Below are positions 1-6,108 of a DNA stretch of 11,589 nucleotides, piece by piece; positions within the stretch are counted from its first letter, which is position 1; each line of letters opens with the position of its first letter. The notes below the pieces were generated by a model. It was given only the letters and a program-made list of their open reading frames with translations, was not told the DNA's origin and searched no databases. The stretch comes from an uncultured Lachnospiraceae bacterium. Its GTDB lineage: Bacteria > Bacillota > Clostridia > Lachnospirales > Lachnospiraceae. A program made the position numbers and the translations under genes. The DNA lies in assembly GCA_948438565.1 (NCBI GenBank), contig CAOJLW010000048.1:1-11589 (forward strand), written 5' to 3'.

Positions 1-16
1 TTCTATGATCAATAAC

Positions 17-22
17 AGGAGG
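17..22 (+). promoter_or_regulatory. Ribosome binding site of the DegV gene
   Basis: A perfect AGGAGG lies six bases before the ATG at 29. It decides between that ATG and the in-frame ATG at position 5, which lies upstream of this site and has no visible ribosome binding site inside the window. Confidence 0.85.
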
Positions 23-28
23 AATTTC

Positions 29-901
29 ATGAGCAGGATTGCAATTATTTCAGACAGCAATAGTGGGATTATACCAGATGAAGCGGAAAGATTTGGCGTC
101 CATATCTTGCCGATGCCATTTTTTATCGATAATGAAACTTATTTTGAAGGCGTAAACCTGACGCAGGAGCAGTTTTATGCCAGGCTTGGGGAAGGAGGAG
201 GGATATCCACTTCGATGCCTTCCATGGAGCAGGTGACGCAGCTATGGGATCGGCTTTTACAGGAATATGATGAGATTGTGCATATTCCGATGTCCAGCGG
301 ATTGAGCGGATCATTCGATATGGCGGCCATGCTGGCGAAGGATTACGAGGGCAAGGTATTTGTCGTCAATAACCAGAGGATTTCCGTTACGCAGCGTCAG
401 TCCGTTTTAGACGCCAAGGCGCTTGCCGATCAAGGGAAGTCCGGAGCTCAGATCCAGGAGATTTTAGAGAGGGAAAAATTTGAGTCCTCGATCTATATTA
501 TGTTGGATACCCTGACTTATTTGAAAAAAGGCGGGAGGATTACCCCGGCTGCGGCAGCCATCGGCACGTTGTTGCGTCTAAAGCCGGTGCTTCAGATCCA
601 GGGGGAAAAGCTGGATGCATTTGCCAAGGCAAGGACGGTCAAGCAGGCCAAAACGATTATGGTCGATGCGATGAAAAACGATTTTGCGAACCGTTTTCAC
701 GATCCGGAGGGCAAGCATATGCATCTGCAAATCGCCTATACCTATGATTTGGAAGCGGCTAAGATATTTTTGGCCGAAGTGCAGGAGTTGTTTCCCAACC
801 ATGAGATTGTGGTGAATCCATTGTCTTTGAGCGTATCCTGTCATATTGGGCCTGGCTCTTTGGCGATTGCCTGTTCCAAATGGATTCCGGAATTGACGTA
901 A
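29..901 (+). CDS. DegV family protein (FakB-type fatty-acid-binding protein)
   Basis: A 290-residue protein covering the whole DegV fold. DegV/FakB proteins bind one fatty acid and, in the characterised Firmicute systems, present it to the kinase FakA, which makes acyl-phosphate for phospholipid synthesis. Visible motifs are the N-terminal IISDSNSGI strand-loop, TSMPS at residues 61-65, SSGLSGS at 89-95, LKKGGRI at 165-171, KPVLQI at 185-190, and CHIGPGS near residue 271. Thr61/Ser62 and Ser93 sit where FakB proteins hold the fatty-acid carboxylate. An upstream in-frame ATG at position 5 exists, but the ATG at 29 is preferred: it has AGGAGG six bases upstream and gives the usual family N-terminus. 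No fakA is in the window, and these genomes often carry several DegV paralogues, so the individual ligand is unknown. The family call is firm; the FakB role is inferred. Confidence 0.93.
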   Translation: MSRIAIISDSNSGIIPDEAERFGVHILPMPFFIDNETYFEGVNLTQEQFYARLGEGGGISTSMPSMEQVTQLWDRLLQEYDEIVHIPMSSGLSGSFDMAAMLAKDYEGKVFVVNNQRISVTQRQSVLDAKALADQGKSGAQIQEILEREKFESSIYIMLDTLTYLKKGGRITPAAAAIGTLLRLKPVLQIQGEKLDAFAKARTVKQAKTIMVDAMKNDFANRFHDPEGKHMHLQIAYTYDLEAAKIFLAEVQELFPNHEIVVNPLSLSVSCHIGPGSLAIACSKWIPELT

Positions 902-940
902 TCATACGGCAGTGTGAAAAGTACCTAAAGGAAAAACGAT

Positions 941-973
941 AAATGCGGCTGCTTTTAGAACGGGCCGTTTTTT
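941..973 (+). terminator. Terminator-like hairpin between the DegV gene and purA
   Basis: CGGCT at 946-950 pairs with GGCCG at 963-967, including one G-U pair. A weaker A-U extension below it pairs 941-943 with 970-972, and a run of six T follows at 968-973. The shape is that of a weak intrinsic terminator. The T run ends directly against the purA ribosome binding site (974-980), so no promoter fits between them and transcription of purA has to cross the hairpin. It may therefore be a leaky terminator or an attenuator. ACGGC at 906-910 could compete for the same 3' arm (964-968), but this alternative is short and unproven. Confidence 0.45.
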
Positions 974-989
974 AAGGAGGAAATGAAAT

Positions 990-2279
990 ATGGTAAAAGC
1001 AGTTGTCGGTGCGAACTGGGGAGATGAAGGAAAAGGAAAAATAACGGATATGTTGGCAAAGGAAGCGGACATTATCGTGCGTTTCCAGGGCGGTGCAAAC
1101 GCAGGGCATACGATTGTAAACAGCTATGGAAAATTTGCGCTTCATACTCTGCCGTCCGGTGTGTTTTACAACCATACGACGAGTATTATCGGAAACGGCG
1201 TGGCGTTAAATATCCCGGCGCTGTTTGGGGAAATCCAGTCCATAATGGGACAGGGCGTGCCGCAGCCTAAGGTGTTGGTATCGGATCGCGCGCAAATTGT
1301 GATGCCGTATCATATTTTATTTGACCAATATGAAGAAGAGCGTTTGGGCGGAAAATCTTTCGGATCTACCAAGTCGGGCATTGCGCCGTTTTATTCCGAT
1401 AAATATGCCAAAATCGGTTTTCAGGTTCATGAGCTGTTGGAAGAGGATACCTTAAAAGAAAAGTTAAAACGCGTCTGTGAGACAAAAAATGTCCTGTTGG
1501 AGCACTTATACCATAAGCCGCTGTTAAATCCGGAAGAGCTGTTTCATACCTTGCAGGAATATCGCGATATGATCCGGCCTTATATCTGCGACGTATCCGC
1601 TTTTTTGGATCGTGCCATCAAGGACGGAAAAAATATTCTGTTAGAAGGACAACTTGGGACGTTAAAAGATCCGGATCACGGGATTTATCCGATGGTAACC
1701 TCTTCGTCCACGTTAGCCGCATACGGCGCAGTCGGCGCCGGAATCCCGCCTTATGAAATCAGACAGATTATCACCGTATGCAAGGCGTATTCCTCCGCAG
1801 TCGGCGCGGGAGCCGTTGTCAGTGAGATTTTCGGAGAGGAAGCGGACGAGCTGCGCAGACGCGGCGGCGACGGCGGCGAATATGGCGTGACGACCGGCCG
1901 GCCAAGGCGTATGGGGTGGTTTGACTGCGTGGCGAGCAAATACGGCTGTAGGCTGCAAGGGACAACCGACGTTGCGTTTACCGTATTGGATGTGCTTGGA
2001 TATCTGGATGAAATTCCCGTCTGTGTGGGTTATGAGATCGACGGCGAAGCGACGACGGATTTTCCAACGACCGGAAGATTAGAGCGGGCAAAGCCTGTGT
2101 TAGAGATCCTTCCGGGATGGAAAGAGGATATCCGCGGAATTCGGACATACGAAGATCTGCCGCAAAATTGCAGGGATTATATAGAATTTGTAGAAAAGCA
2201 AATCGGCTATCCGATCACGATGGTATCGAACGGACCGGGAAGAGAAGATATCATTTACCGAAAATCGGCAATTTCGTAA
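990..2279 (+). CDS. purA: Adenylosuccinate synthetase
   Basis: Joins IMP and L-aspartate using GTP to give adenylosuccinate, the first committed step from IMP to AMP, in the cytoplasm. At 429 residues it has full family length. The N-terminal GDEGKGK loop carries the catalytic Asp (residue 12), and GGANAGHT carries the catalytic His (residue 40). Further on are GNGVALN, SDRAQIV, DPDHGIYPMVTSSS, the aspartate loop GVTTGRPRR, and a C-terminal SNGPGRED. Several conserved IMP-site stretches differ from the E. coli enzyme: GTTGRGIGPAY reads GSTKSGIAPFY here, and EGAQGT reads EGQLGT. I recall this pattern from Lachnospiraceae PurA proteins, so it is probably a clade feature rather than damage. The ATG is preceded by AAGGAGG at 974-980. 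The gene stands 88 bp after the DegV gene and is followed by a strong terminator. Confidence 0.96.
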   Translation: MVKAVVGANWGDEGKGKITDMLAKEADIIVRFQGGANAGHTIVNSYGKFALHTLPSGVFYNHTTSIIGNGVALNIPALFGEIQSIMGQGVPQPKVLVSDRAQIVMPYHILFDQYEEERLGGKSFGSTKSGIAPFYSDKYAKIGFQVHELLEEDTLKEKLKRVCETKNVLLEHLYHKPLLNPEELFHTLQEYRDMIRPYICDVSAFLDRAIKDGKNILLEGQLGTLKDPDHGIYPMVTSSSTLAAYGAVGAGIPPYEIRQIITVCKAYSSAVGAGAVVSEIFGEEADELRRRGGDGGEYGVTTGRPRRMGWFDCVASKYGCRLQGTTDVAFTVLDVLGYLDEIPVCVGYEIDGEATTDFPTTGRLERAKPVLEILPGWKEDIRGIRTYEDLPQNCRDYIEFVEKQIGYPITMVSNGPGREDIIYRKSAIS

Positions 2280-2310
2280 GCGAGAGACAGACAGCTGTGC
2301 ACAAACGAAA

Positions 2311-2346
2311 GGACCGGGAATCCAAAACAGGTTCCCGGCCTTTTTT
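2311..2346 (+). terminator. Intrinsic terminator after purA
   Basis: CCGGGAA at 2314-2320 pairs perfectly with TTCCCGG at 2332-2338. Two further G-C pairs (2311-2312 with 2339-2340) form below a bulged A, and TTTTTT follows at 2341-2346. It lies 31 bases after the purA stop. The minus-strand gene ends at 2353 on the other side, and the A run there makes the hairpin a possible shared, two-way terminator, although the T-run on the minus side is short and broken. Confidence 0.88.
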
Positions 2347-2352
2347 CGTGCG

Positions 2353-2595
2353 TTATTTGCCAGATTCCTCTTTCTGTCTCATGTTCTGGGAAGCTTCTTT
2401 TTTCTGCGTGATGTAGCGGTACATGGACAGATAGATCCAAAGCAGGACAGGGATCAGGATGGTCAGGCCAATAGATATTTTTAGGTACGTAAAAGTACGC
2501 GGACTGTCAAGTAAGGCAAAAATCAGTGTGGCAAAATAGAGTCCTGCAAGGACGACGACGCCAGCGATAGCTAGAATCCGTTTCGTGTTTTTCAT
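2353..2595 (-). CDS. Small two-helix membrane protein, function unknown
   Basis: An 80-residue protein that I do not recognise. It has a short basic N-terminus (MKNTKR), a hydrophobic helix at about residues 7-29, a short loop DSPRTF, a second helix at about 37-59, and a charged, Lys/Glu/Gln-rich tail from residue 60. With basic residues at both ends, both termini should lie in the cytoplasm. AAAGGAGAT at 2609-2601 lies five bases before the ATG, which supports real translation. It is the only minus-strand gene in the window. It lies between purA and the GntR-ABC operon and is transcribed away from the latter. No cysteine or known catalytic motif is seen. A link to the neighbouring ABC system is possible but has no support beyond position. 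Confidence 0.75.
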   Translation of the reverse strand: MKNTKRILAIAGVVVLAGLYFATLIFALLDSPRTFTYLKISIGLTILIPVLLWIYLSMYRYITQKKEASQNMRQKEESGK

Positions 2596-2627
2596 AAAAA
2601 ATCTCCTTTGTTCGATATTTCGAATGC

Positions 2628-2668
2628 ATTATAACGTCCAAAATAATGCAAAACGCGGGATTTGTCAA
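2628..2668 (-). promoter_or_regulatory. Candidate promoter for the small membrane-protein gene
   Basis: Reading the minus strand, a consensus -35 box TTGACA lies at 2668-2663. A 17-bp spacer leads to TATTTT at 2645-2640 as the -10 box. A second, perfect TATAAT lies at 2633-2628, but its distance from the -35 box (29 bp) is too long and it has no good -35 box of its own. One of the two -10 boxes probably serves the minus-strand gene. The choice is uncertain. Confidence 0.45.
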
Positions 2669-2709
2669 TATCTTAAAAAAGTCTTAAAAAAATCCTTCCG
2701 ATATCTTTA

Positions 2710-2738
2710 TTGTACCCTCCCGCCATAAATGTTAGACT
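2710..2738 (+). promoter_or_regulatory. Candidate extended -10 promoter of the GntR-ABC operon
   Basis: TTGTAC at 2710-2715 is a poor -35 box. A 17-bp spacer leads to TAGACT at 2733-2738, which is preceded by TG at 2730-2731, giving the extended -10 form TGnTAnAnT. Transcription would start near 2745, inside the inverted repeat described separately. The position suits a repressible promoter for the three-gene operon. Confidence 0.5.
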
Positions 2739-2767
2739 AAGTGTATCAAATGTATTAATACACTTAG
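2737..2767 (+). promoter_or_regulatory. Inverted repeat, probable operator of the YtrA-type regulator
   Basis: CTAAGTGTAT at 2737-2746 is matched by its exact complement ATACACTTAG at 2758-2767, with an 11-nt spacer. Within it, TGTATTAATACA at 2751-2762 is itself a perfect 12-bp palindrome. TGTAT thus occurs twice in the same direction (2742 and 2751) and once inverted. The element covers the end of the -10 box and the expected start of transcription, 23 bp before the regulator's start codon. GntR-family repressors commonly bind such dyads at their own promoters, so autorepression is the likely reading. Binding itself is inferred. Confidence 0.7.
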
Positions 2768-2775
2768 ATTAGAAG

Positions 2776-2781
2776 AGGAGG
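2776..2781 (+). promoter_or_regulatory. Ribosome binding site that supports a TTG start
   Basis: A perfect AGGAGG lies eight bases before TTG at 2790. No in-frame ATG or GTG lies near it, and the TTG gives the expected N-terminus of the GntR protein. Confidence 0.8.
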
Positions 2782-2789
2782 TTATCGGG

Positions 2790-3170
2790 TTGCTGCAATT
2801 AAATTACAGGGATGCCAAACCCATCTATGAACAGATCAAAGAAGGAATTCGGCGGCTGTTATTATCCAATGCAATTTTAGCGGATGAGCGCCTGCCGTCT
2901 GTCCGTGAGCTTGCATCGAGCTTGGCCATTAATCCCAATACGATACAGAGGGCATATCGGGAGCTGGAATCGGAAGGCTATATATACACCAAGCAGGGCA
3001 AAGGGACGTTTGCGGCTGCTACGGCTGTACTTCAAAAGACAAGGGAACAACAGCTTCTTCTCGCATTCGACGATGTGGTGTCGGAACTGTTTTTTCTGGA
3101 TGTAACAAGCGAAGAGCTCGGACACCGTATGGAAAATCTGGAACAGGGGAGGGCGGATCAGAATGATTGA
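2790..3170 (+). CDS. YtrA-subfamily GntR transcriptional regulator
   Basis: A 126-residue repressor with an N-terminal winged helix-turn-helix at about residues 8-76. It has the typical GntR sequence PIYEQIKEGIRR, then LPSVRELASSLAINPNTIQR as the recognition helix region, then the wing YIYTKQGKGTF. Only about 50 residues follow, far too short for a FadR or UTRA ligand domain. This matches the YtrA subfamily, whose genes are nearly always next to ABC transporters and are relieved by cell-envelope stress or peptide antibiotics in studied cases. It starts with TTG behind a strong AGGAGG. It overlaps the ATPase gene by 8 nt, and the dyad at 2737-2767 is its likely operator. The inducing signal cannot be read from the sequence. 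Confidence 0.93.
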   Translation: MLQLNYRDAKPIYEQIKEGIRRLLLSNAILADERLPSVRELASSLAINPNTIQRAYRELESEGYIYTKQGKGTFAAATAVLQKTREQQLLLAFDDVVSELFFLDVTSEELGHRMENLEQGRADQND

Positions 3171-4062
3171 AGTAAATAACTTAGTAAAAGAGTTTGGCAG
3201 TTTTCGCGTTCTGGACGGCGCGGATATGTATGTGAAAAAAGGAGCGATCTACGGACTGGTCGGCCCAAACGGCGCCGGAAAATCCACGCTGCTGCGGCAT
3301 TTGACCGGCATATACAGGCAGGATGGCGGGACGGTGAAAATTACGGGCGAAGAGGTTTATGAAAATCCTAGGGTAAAAGAAAAGTTTGCATTTATCCCCG
3401 ACGATATCTTTTATTTTATGCAGGCGGACACACTGGAAATGATGCGGTTTTACAAGGGGATTTACCCCAAATTTGACGAAAAGATGTTTTATCGTTTGAT
3501 GGAGTATTTTCCGTCTATTAATCCCAAAAAGAGTATCCGCAGCCTGTCCAAGGGTATGCAAAAACAGGTCGCGTTTTGGCTTGCAGTCTGTATTCGTCCG
3601 GAGCTTCTGATTTTAGACGAACCGGTTGACGGGTTGGATCCGGTTATGCGCCGCCAGATTTGGAGCATTATTATGGCCGATGTGGCGGAGCATAATACAA
3701 CGGTGGTAGTATCCTCGCACAACTTAAGGGAGCTTGAGGATGTATGCGATCATGTGGGGATTATGCATAAAGGGAAGATTATAATTGAACGTTCCCTAAG
3801 CGATTTGCAGGGGAGCGTCTGCAAAATTCAGGCGGCTTTTCAGGCGGAGATGCCAAAGCTTCCGGAAGGCTTTGAGGTACTGCATATGGCCAATACCGGC
3901 AGGGTCTACACCCTGATTGTCAAGGGGAATCCGAACGAAGCAAAGATGCAGTTAGAAAAAATGCATCCGATGTTGATTGATATTCTTCCATTGACGCTCG
4001 AAGAGATTTTCATATATGAATTAGGAGGGGTAGATTATGAAGTCAAAGACATCCTGTTTTAA
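3163..4062 (+). CDS. ABC transporter ATP-binding protein (YtrB-like)
   Basis: A 299-residue ATPase that should power the permease encoded next. Walker A is GPNGAGKST at residues 34-42, the signature is LSKGMQKQ at 128-135, Walker B is LLILDEP at 148-154, the D-loop is GLD at 157-159, and the switch His is at 186. The usual Q-loop glutamine is replaced: the stretch reads FIPDD at about 77-81, as I recall in related ATPases of this branch. The first 215 or so residues are the ATPase. The rest is a small C-terminal extension of unknown role, common in exporters of the ABC-2 kind. The ATG lies inside the end of the GntR gene and the tail overlaps the permease gene by 26 nt, so expression of all three is probably coupled. 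The substrate is unknown. Confidence 0.94.
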   Translation: MIEVNNLVKEFGSFRVLDGADMYVKKGAIYGLVGPNGAGKSTLLRHLTGIYRQDGGTVKITGEEVYENPRVKEKFAFIPDDIFYFMQADTLEMMRFYKGIYPKFDEKMFYRLMEYFPSINPKKSIRSLSKGMQKQVAFWLAVCIRPELLILDEPVDGLDPVMRRQIWSIIMADVAEHNTTVVVSSHNLRELEDVCDHVGIMHKGKIIIERSLSDLQGSVCKIQAAFQAEMPKLPEGFEVLHMANTGRVYTLIVKGNPNEAKMQLEKMHPMLIDILPLTLEEIFIYELGGVDYEVKDILF

Positions 4063-6007
4063 TAAAGCTATTTTTAAGAAGAATATTACGCATTTCTGGC
4101 CGATTTGGCTGGTATTCATTGCGTGGAATCTATTTATCCTTCCATTTATGATTTACAATACTTCCCTGCAATATAGCAGGATGCACCTGTCGGCGGAACA
4201 GTTAAAGCAGAACCAAAACAGTGATATTTTGTCGTTGGTATCCGTATTTACGAATCCGGGGATCATCTTTGCTTTTACCCTGGTGGTTGTGGTAGCGGTG
4301 TTTTCTTATTTGTATAATAACAGAGCGGCCAATACGTTTCATGCGTTTCCGGTTACCAGAAAGGAATTGTTTGTGACCAATTATGTTTCCGGACTTCTGT
4401 TTTTAATCGTTCCGCAGGTGATTGCATTTTTAGCAGGAATGCTGGTAAGCGCGTTATGCGGCTATACCAATGCCAATCAGCTTTTCATTGGTCTGTTATT
4501 CGCCATGGGAATCAGTTTTTTCTTTTATAGCTTTACGGTGTTTATCGCCATGTTTACCGGACAGTCCTTTGCCGTTCCGGTGTTTGCCGTGATTTTAAAT
4601 TTTTTGTATGTCGGCGCCAAAATGCTGTTTAGCAATTTGAGAGGGATGCTGGCCTATGGAATTTCAGCGAATTTTAATTCAGGTAAACTGGATTTGCTTT
4701 CACCGCTCTATTATTTTATAGATAAGGTAGGTGTGGACTATGACTATTCCGGCGAATATGCAGTCAGTACGGGATTAACCGGATCTAAAGTCGTGGCGGC
4801 TTATGCTCTGGCTGCAGTGGTATTTGTCATCGCCGCCTATTTGGTATACCGGAAACGGGATATTGAAACGGCTGGAAGTCTGATTTCCGTTCCATGGATT
4901 TGTCCGATTTTTCGCTGGGGGGCTGCATTTTGCGGCGGTTGTTTGTTCAGTGAGATGTTTTGTGATATAATCGGCATTCGGTCAAATCGAGGAATCTTTT
5001 ATGGTCTGTTGCTGTTGTCGATTTTATTTAGTACGGTTTTCTTTTTTGTGGCGCAGATGTTTTTGGAAAAAGGGTTCCGTGTGTTTCGCAAAAAGCGTCT
5101 GCTTGAGTGCGGCGTTATGCTGGCGGCGGTTGTTGTTTTGCTGCTTGGGATTGAATTTGACTGGACAGGGCAGGAAAAGAAGATGCCGGATCCGTCAAAA
5201 GTGGATCGGGCGTATATCAATAGCGTACAGATTGCAGGAGGTTCGGACAGTGAAGTCATTGCCAAGATTATGGATATTCATAGCCAGATGATTGCATCCA
5301 AAAAAGAGTTTGAGGCATTTGTTGCCGAAAATGACAGTCAGGCAGACTATTATGACGGACTTTCGGACGGTTATGGCACAGCTTACGTTTCCATTAAATA
5401 TTTTCTGAAAAATGGTTCGACCCTACAGCGTCACTATGAGGTACCCTGTTTAAAAGAGATGCTTATGGATTCGACGACAGTCATTGGGAAAACGCTGGAT
5501 CTTTGCCTGACGCCGGAGGTCTATTTGAAAAACCAGATTTGCTCCAATTACGAGGATATGAAATTCAGCCATTGCAATATCGATCTGTATGACGGCGGCC
5601 GTGAACGTCGGGAGTATGTCTTTTCCACTGAGGATACCGATAAGATTTACCAGGCCATTGTACAAGACGCGAAAGAAGGAAATTTTCGGAATATTATCTC
5701 TGATATGTATAATTATTATGAAAGCTCCGGAGATGATTACTATAATACGATCAATTTTGAATATTACAACAAAAATGGAATTGTTTCGATGCATGAAGAA
5801 TATACGCAGGAGCCACAAAATCGGTATGGCTTCACGCGGTCGTCAGGCGGCAGTATTACGTTTGACGACAATTGTAAAAATTTGATTTCGGCGTTAATCG
5901 AAACCGGCGCAATCGAAAGTGTGGACGATTTGGTTACAAAAGAGGTATGGAACAAAGAGACGGAGGCTCTGGAGGTCGAAGAGGATGTGGAAGCCGCAGT
6001 GCAGTGA
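4037..6007 (+). CDS. ABC-2 type permease with large exported C-terminal domain
   Basis: A 656-residue membrane protein, the partner of the preceding ATPase. Hydrophobic helices lie at about residues 21-41, 75-94, 115-142, 148-173, 178-200, 251-271, 286-306, 319-342 and 355-373. Basic stretches (residues 1-15, 95-110, 271-274, 344-354) all fall on the cytoplasmic side if the N-terminus is inside, which puts the last 283 residues outside the cell. The loop FHAFPVTRKELF at 101-112 resembles the coupling loop of ABC-2 permeases. The exported domain is rich in Tyr, Asp and Asn and has no cysteine pair or catalytic motif that I can name. From memory, a domain annotated DUF6449 occurs at this place in such permeases, and I could not check this. 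The ATG has AGGAGG at 4023-4028. No second permease or substrate-binding protein is present. Confidence 0.88.
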   Translation: MKSKTSCFNKAIFKKNITHFWPIWLVFIAWNLFILPFMIYNTSLQYSRMHLSAEQLKQNQNSDILSLVSVFTNPGIIFAFTLVVVVAVFSYLYNNRAANTFHAFPVTRKELFVTNYVSGLLFLIVPQVIAFLAGMLVSALCGYTNANQLFIGLLFAMGISFFFYSFTVFIAMFTGQSFAVPVFAVILNFLYVGAKMLFSNLRGMLAYGISANFNSGKLDLLSPLYYFIDKVGVDYDYSGEYAVSTGLTGSKVVAAYALAAVVFVIAAYLVYRKRDIETAGSLISVPWICPIFRWGAAFCGGCLFSEMFCDIIGIRSNRGIFYGLLLLSILFSTVFFFVAQMFLEKGFRVFRKKRLLECGVMLAAVVVLLLGIEFDWTGQEKKMPDPSKVDRAYINSVQIAGGSDSEVIAKIMDIHSQMIASKKEFEAFVAENDSQADYYDGLSDGYGTAYVSIKYFLKNGSTLQRHYEVPCLKEMLMDSTTVIGKTLDLCLTPEVYLKNQICSNYEDMKFSHCNIDLYDGGRERREYVFSTEDTDKIYQAIVQDAKEGNFRNIISDMYNYYESSGDDYYNTINFEYYNKNGIVSMHEEYTQEPQNRYGFTRSSGGSITFDDNCKNLISALIETGAIESVDDLVTKEVWNKETEALEVEEDVEAAVQ

Positions 6008-6021
6008 CGCATAGACAGTTT

Positions 6022-6063
6022 AGAAGGATAACAGCCAAAATCAAAGGTTGTTATTCTTCTTTT
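6022..6063 (+). terminator. Strong intrinsic terminator of the GntR-ABC operon
   Basis: The arm at 6022-6036 (A plus GAAGGATAACAGCC) pairs along its full length with 6046-6060 (GGTTGTTATTCTTC plus T), giving 15 bp with two G-U pairs and a nine-base A-rich loop. T6060-6063 and further T-rich bases follow. It begins 15 bases after the permease stop and separates this operon from the housekeeping run. The 45 bases between it and the next start codon must hold a promoter, but I find no convincing pair of boxes there. Confidence 0.85.
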
Positions 6064-6095
6064 CTTATTGTAAACTGTATATGCAAATATAGGAC

Positions 6096-6102
6096 AAGGG
6101 AG
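6096..6102 (+). promoter_or_regulatory. Ribosome binding site that sets the start of the radical SAM gene
   Basis: AAGGGAG ends six bases before ATG at 6109. It favours this start over the in-frame ATG at 5947, which would begin inside the permease gene and read through the terminator hairpin. Confidence 0.75.
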
Positions 6103-6108
6103 TATGAT

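Noticed and set aside
1..15. A possible tail of an upstream gene (codons for F-Y-D-Q, then TAA at 13-15).
   Set aside because: Four codons are too few to support a gene, and the other frames are equally uninformative.
5..28. Longer start for the DegV protein at ATG 5.
   Set aside because: The ribosome binding site at 17-22 lies after this codon and serves ATG 29; the extra eight residues do not fit the family.
1854..1890. GGC-rich, repeat-like stretch in purA.
   Set aside because: It encodes the Gly-rich part of the conserved PurA aspartate loop region; it is not an independent repeat.
5947..6108. N-terminal extension of the radical SAM protein by 54 residues.
   Set aside because: It overlaps the permease gene, crosses the terminator hairpin, and lacks family resemblance; ATG 6109 has a proper ribosome binding site.
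6064..6108. Promoter for the radical SAM-der-plsY-gpsA-dut run.
   Set aside because: One is expected because a strong terminator precedes it, but no -35/-10 pair with acceptable spacing could be chosen, so none is listed.
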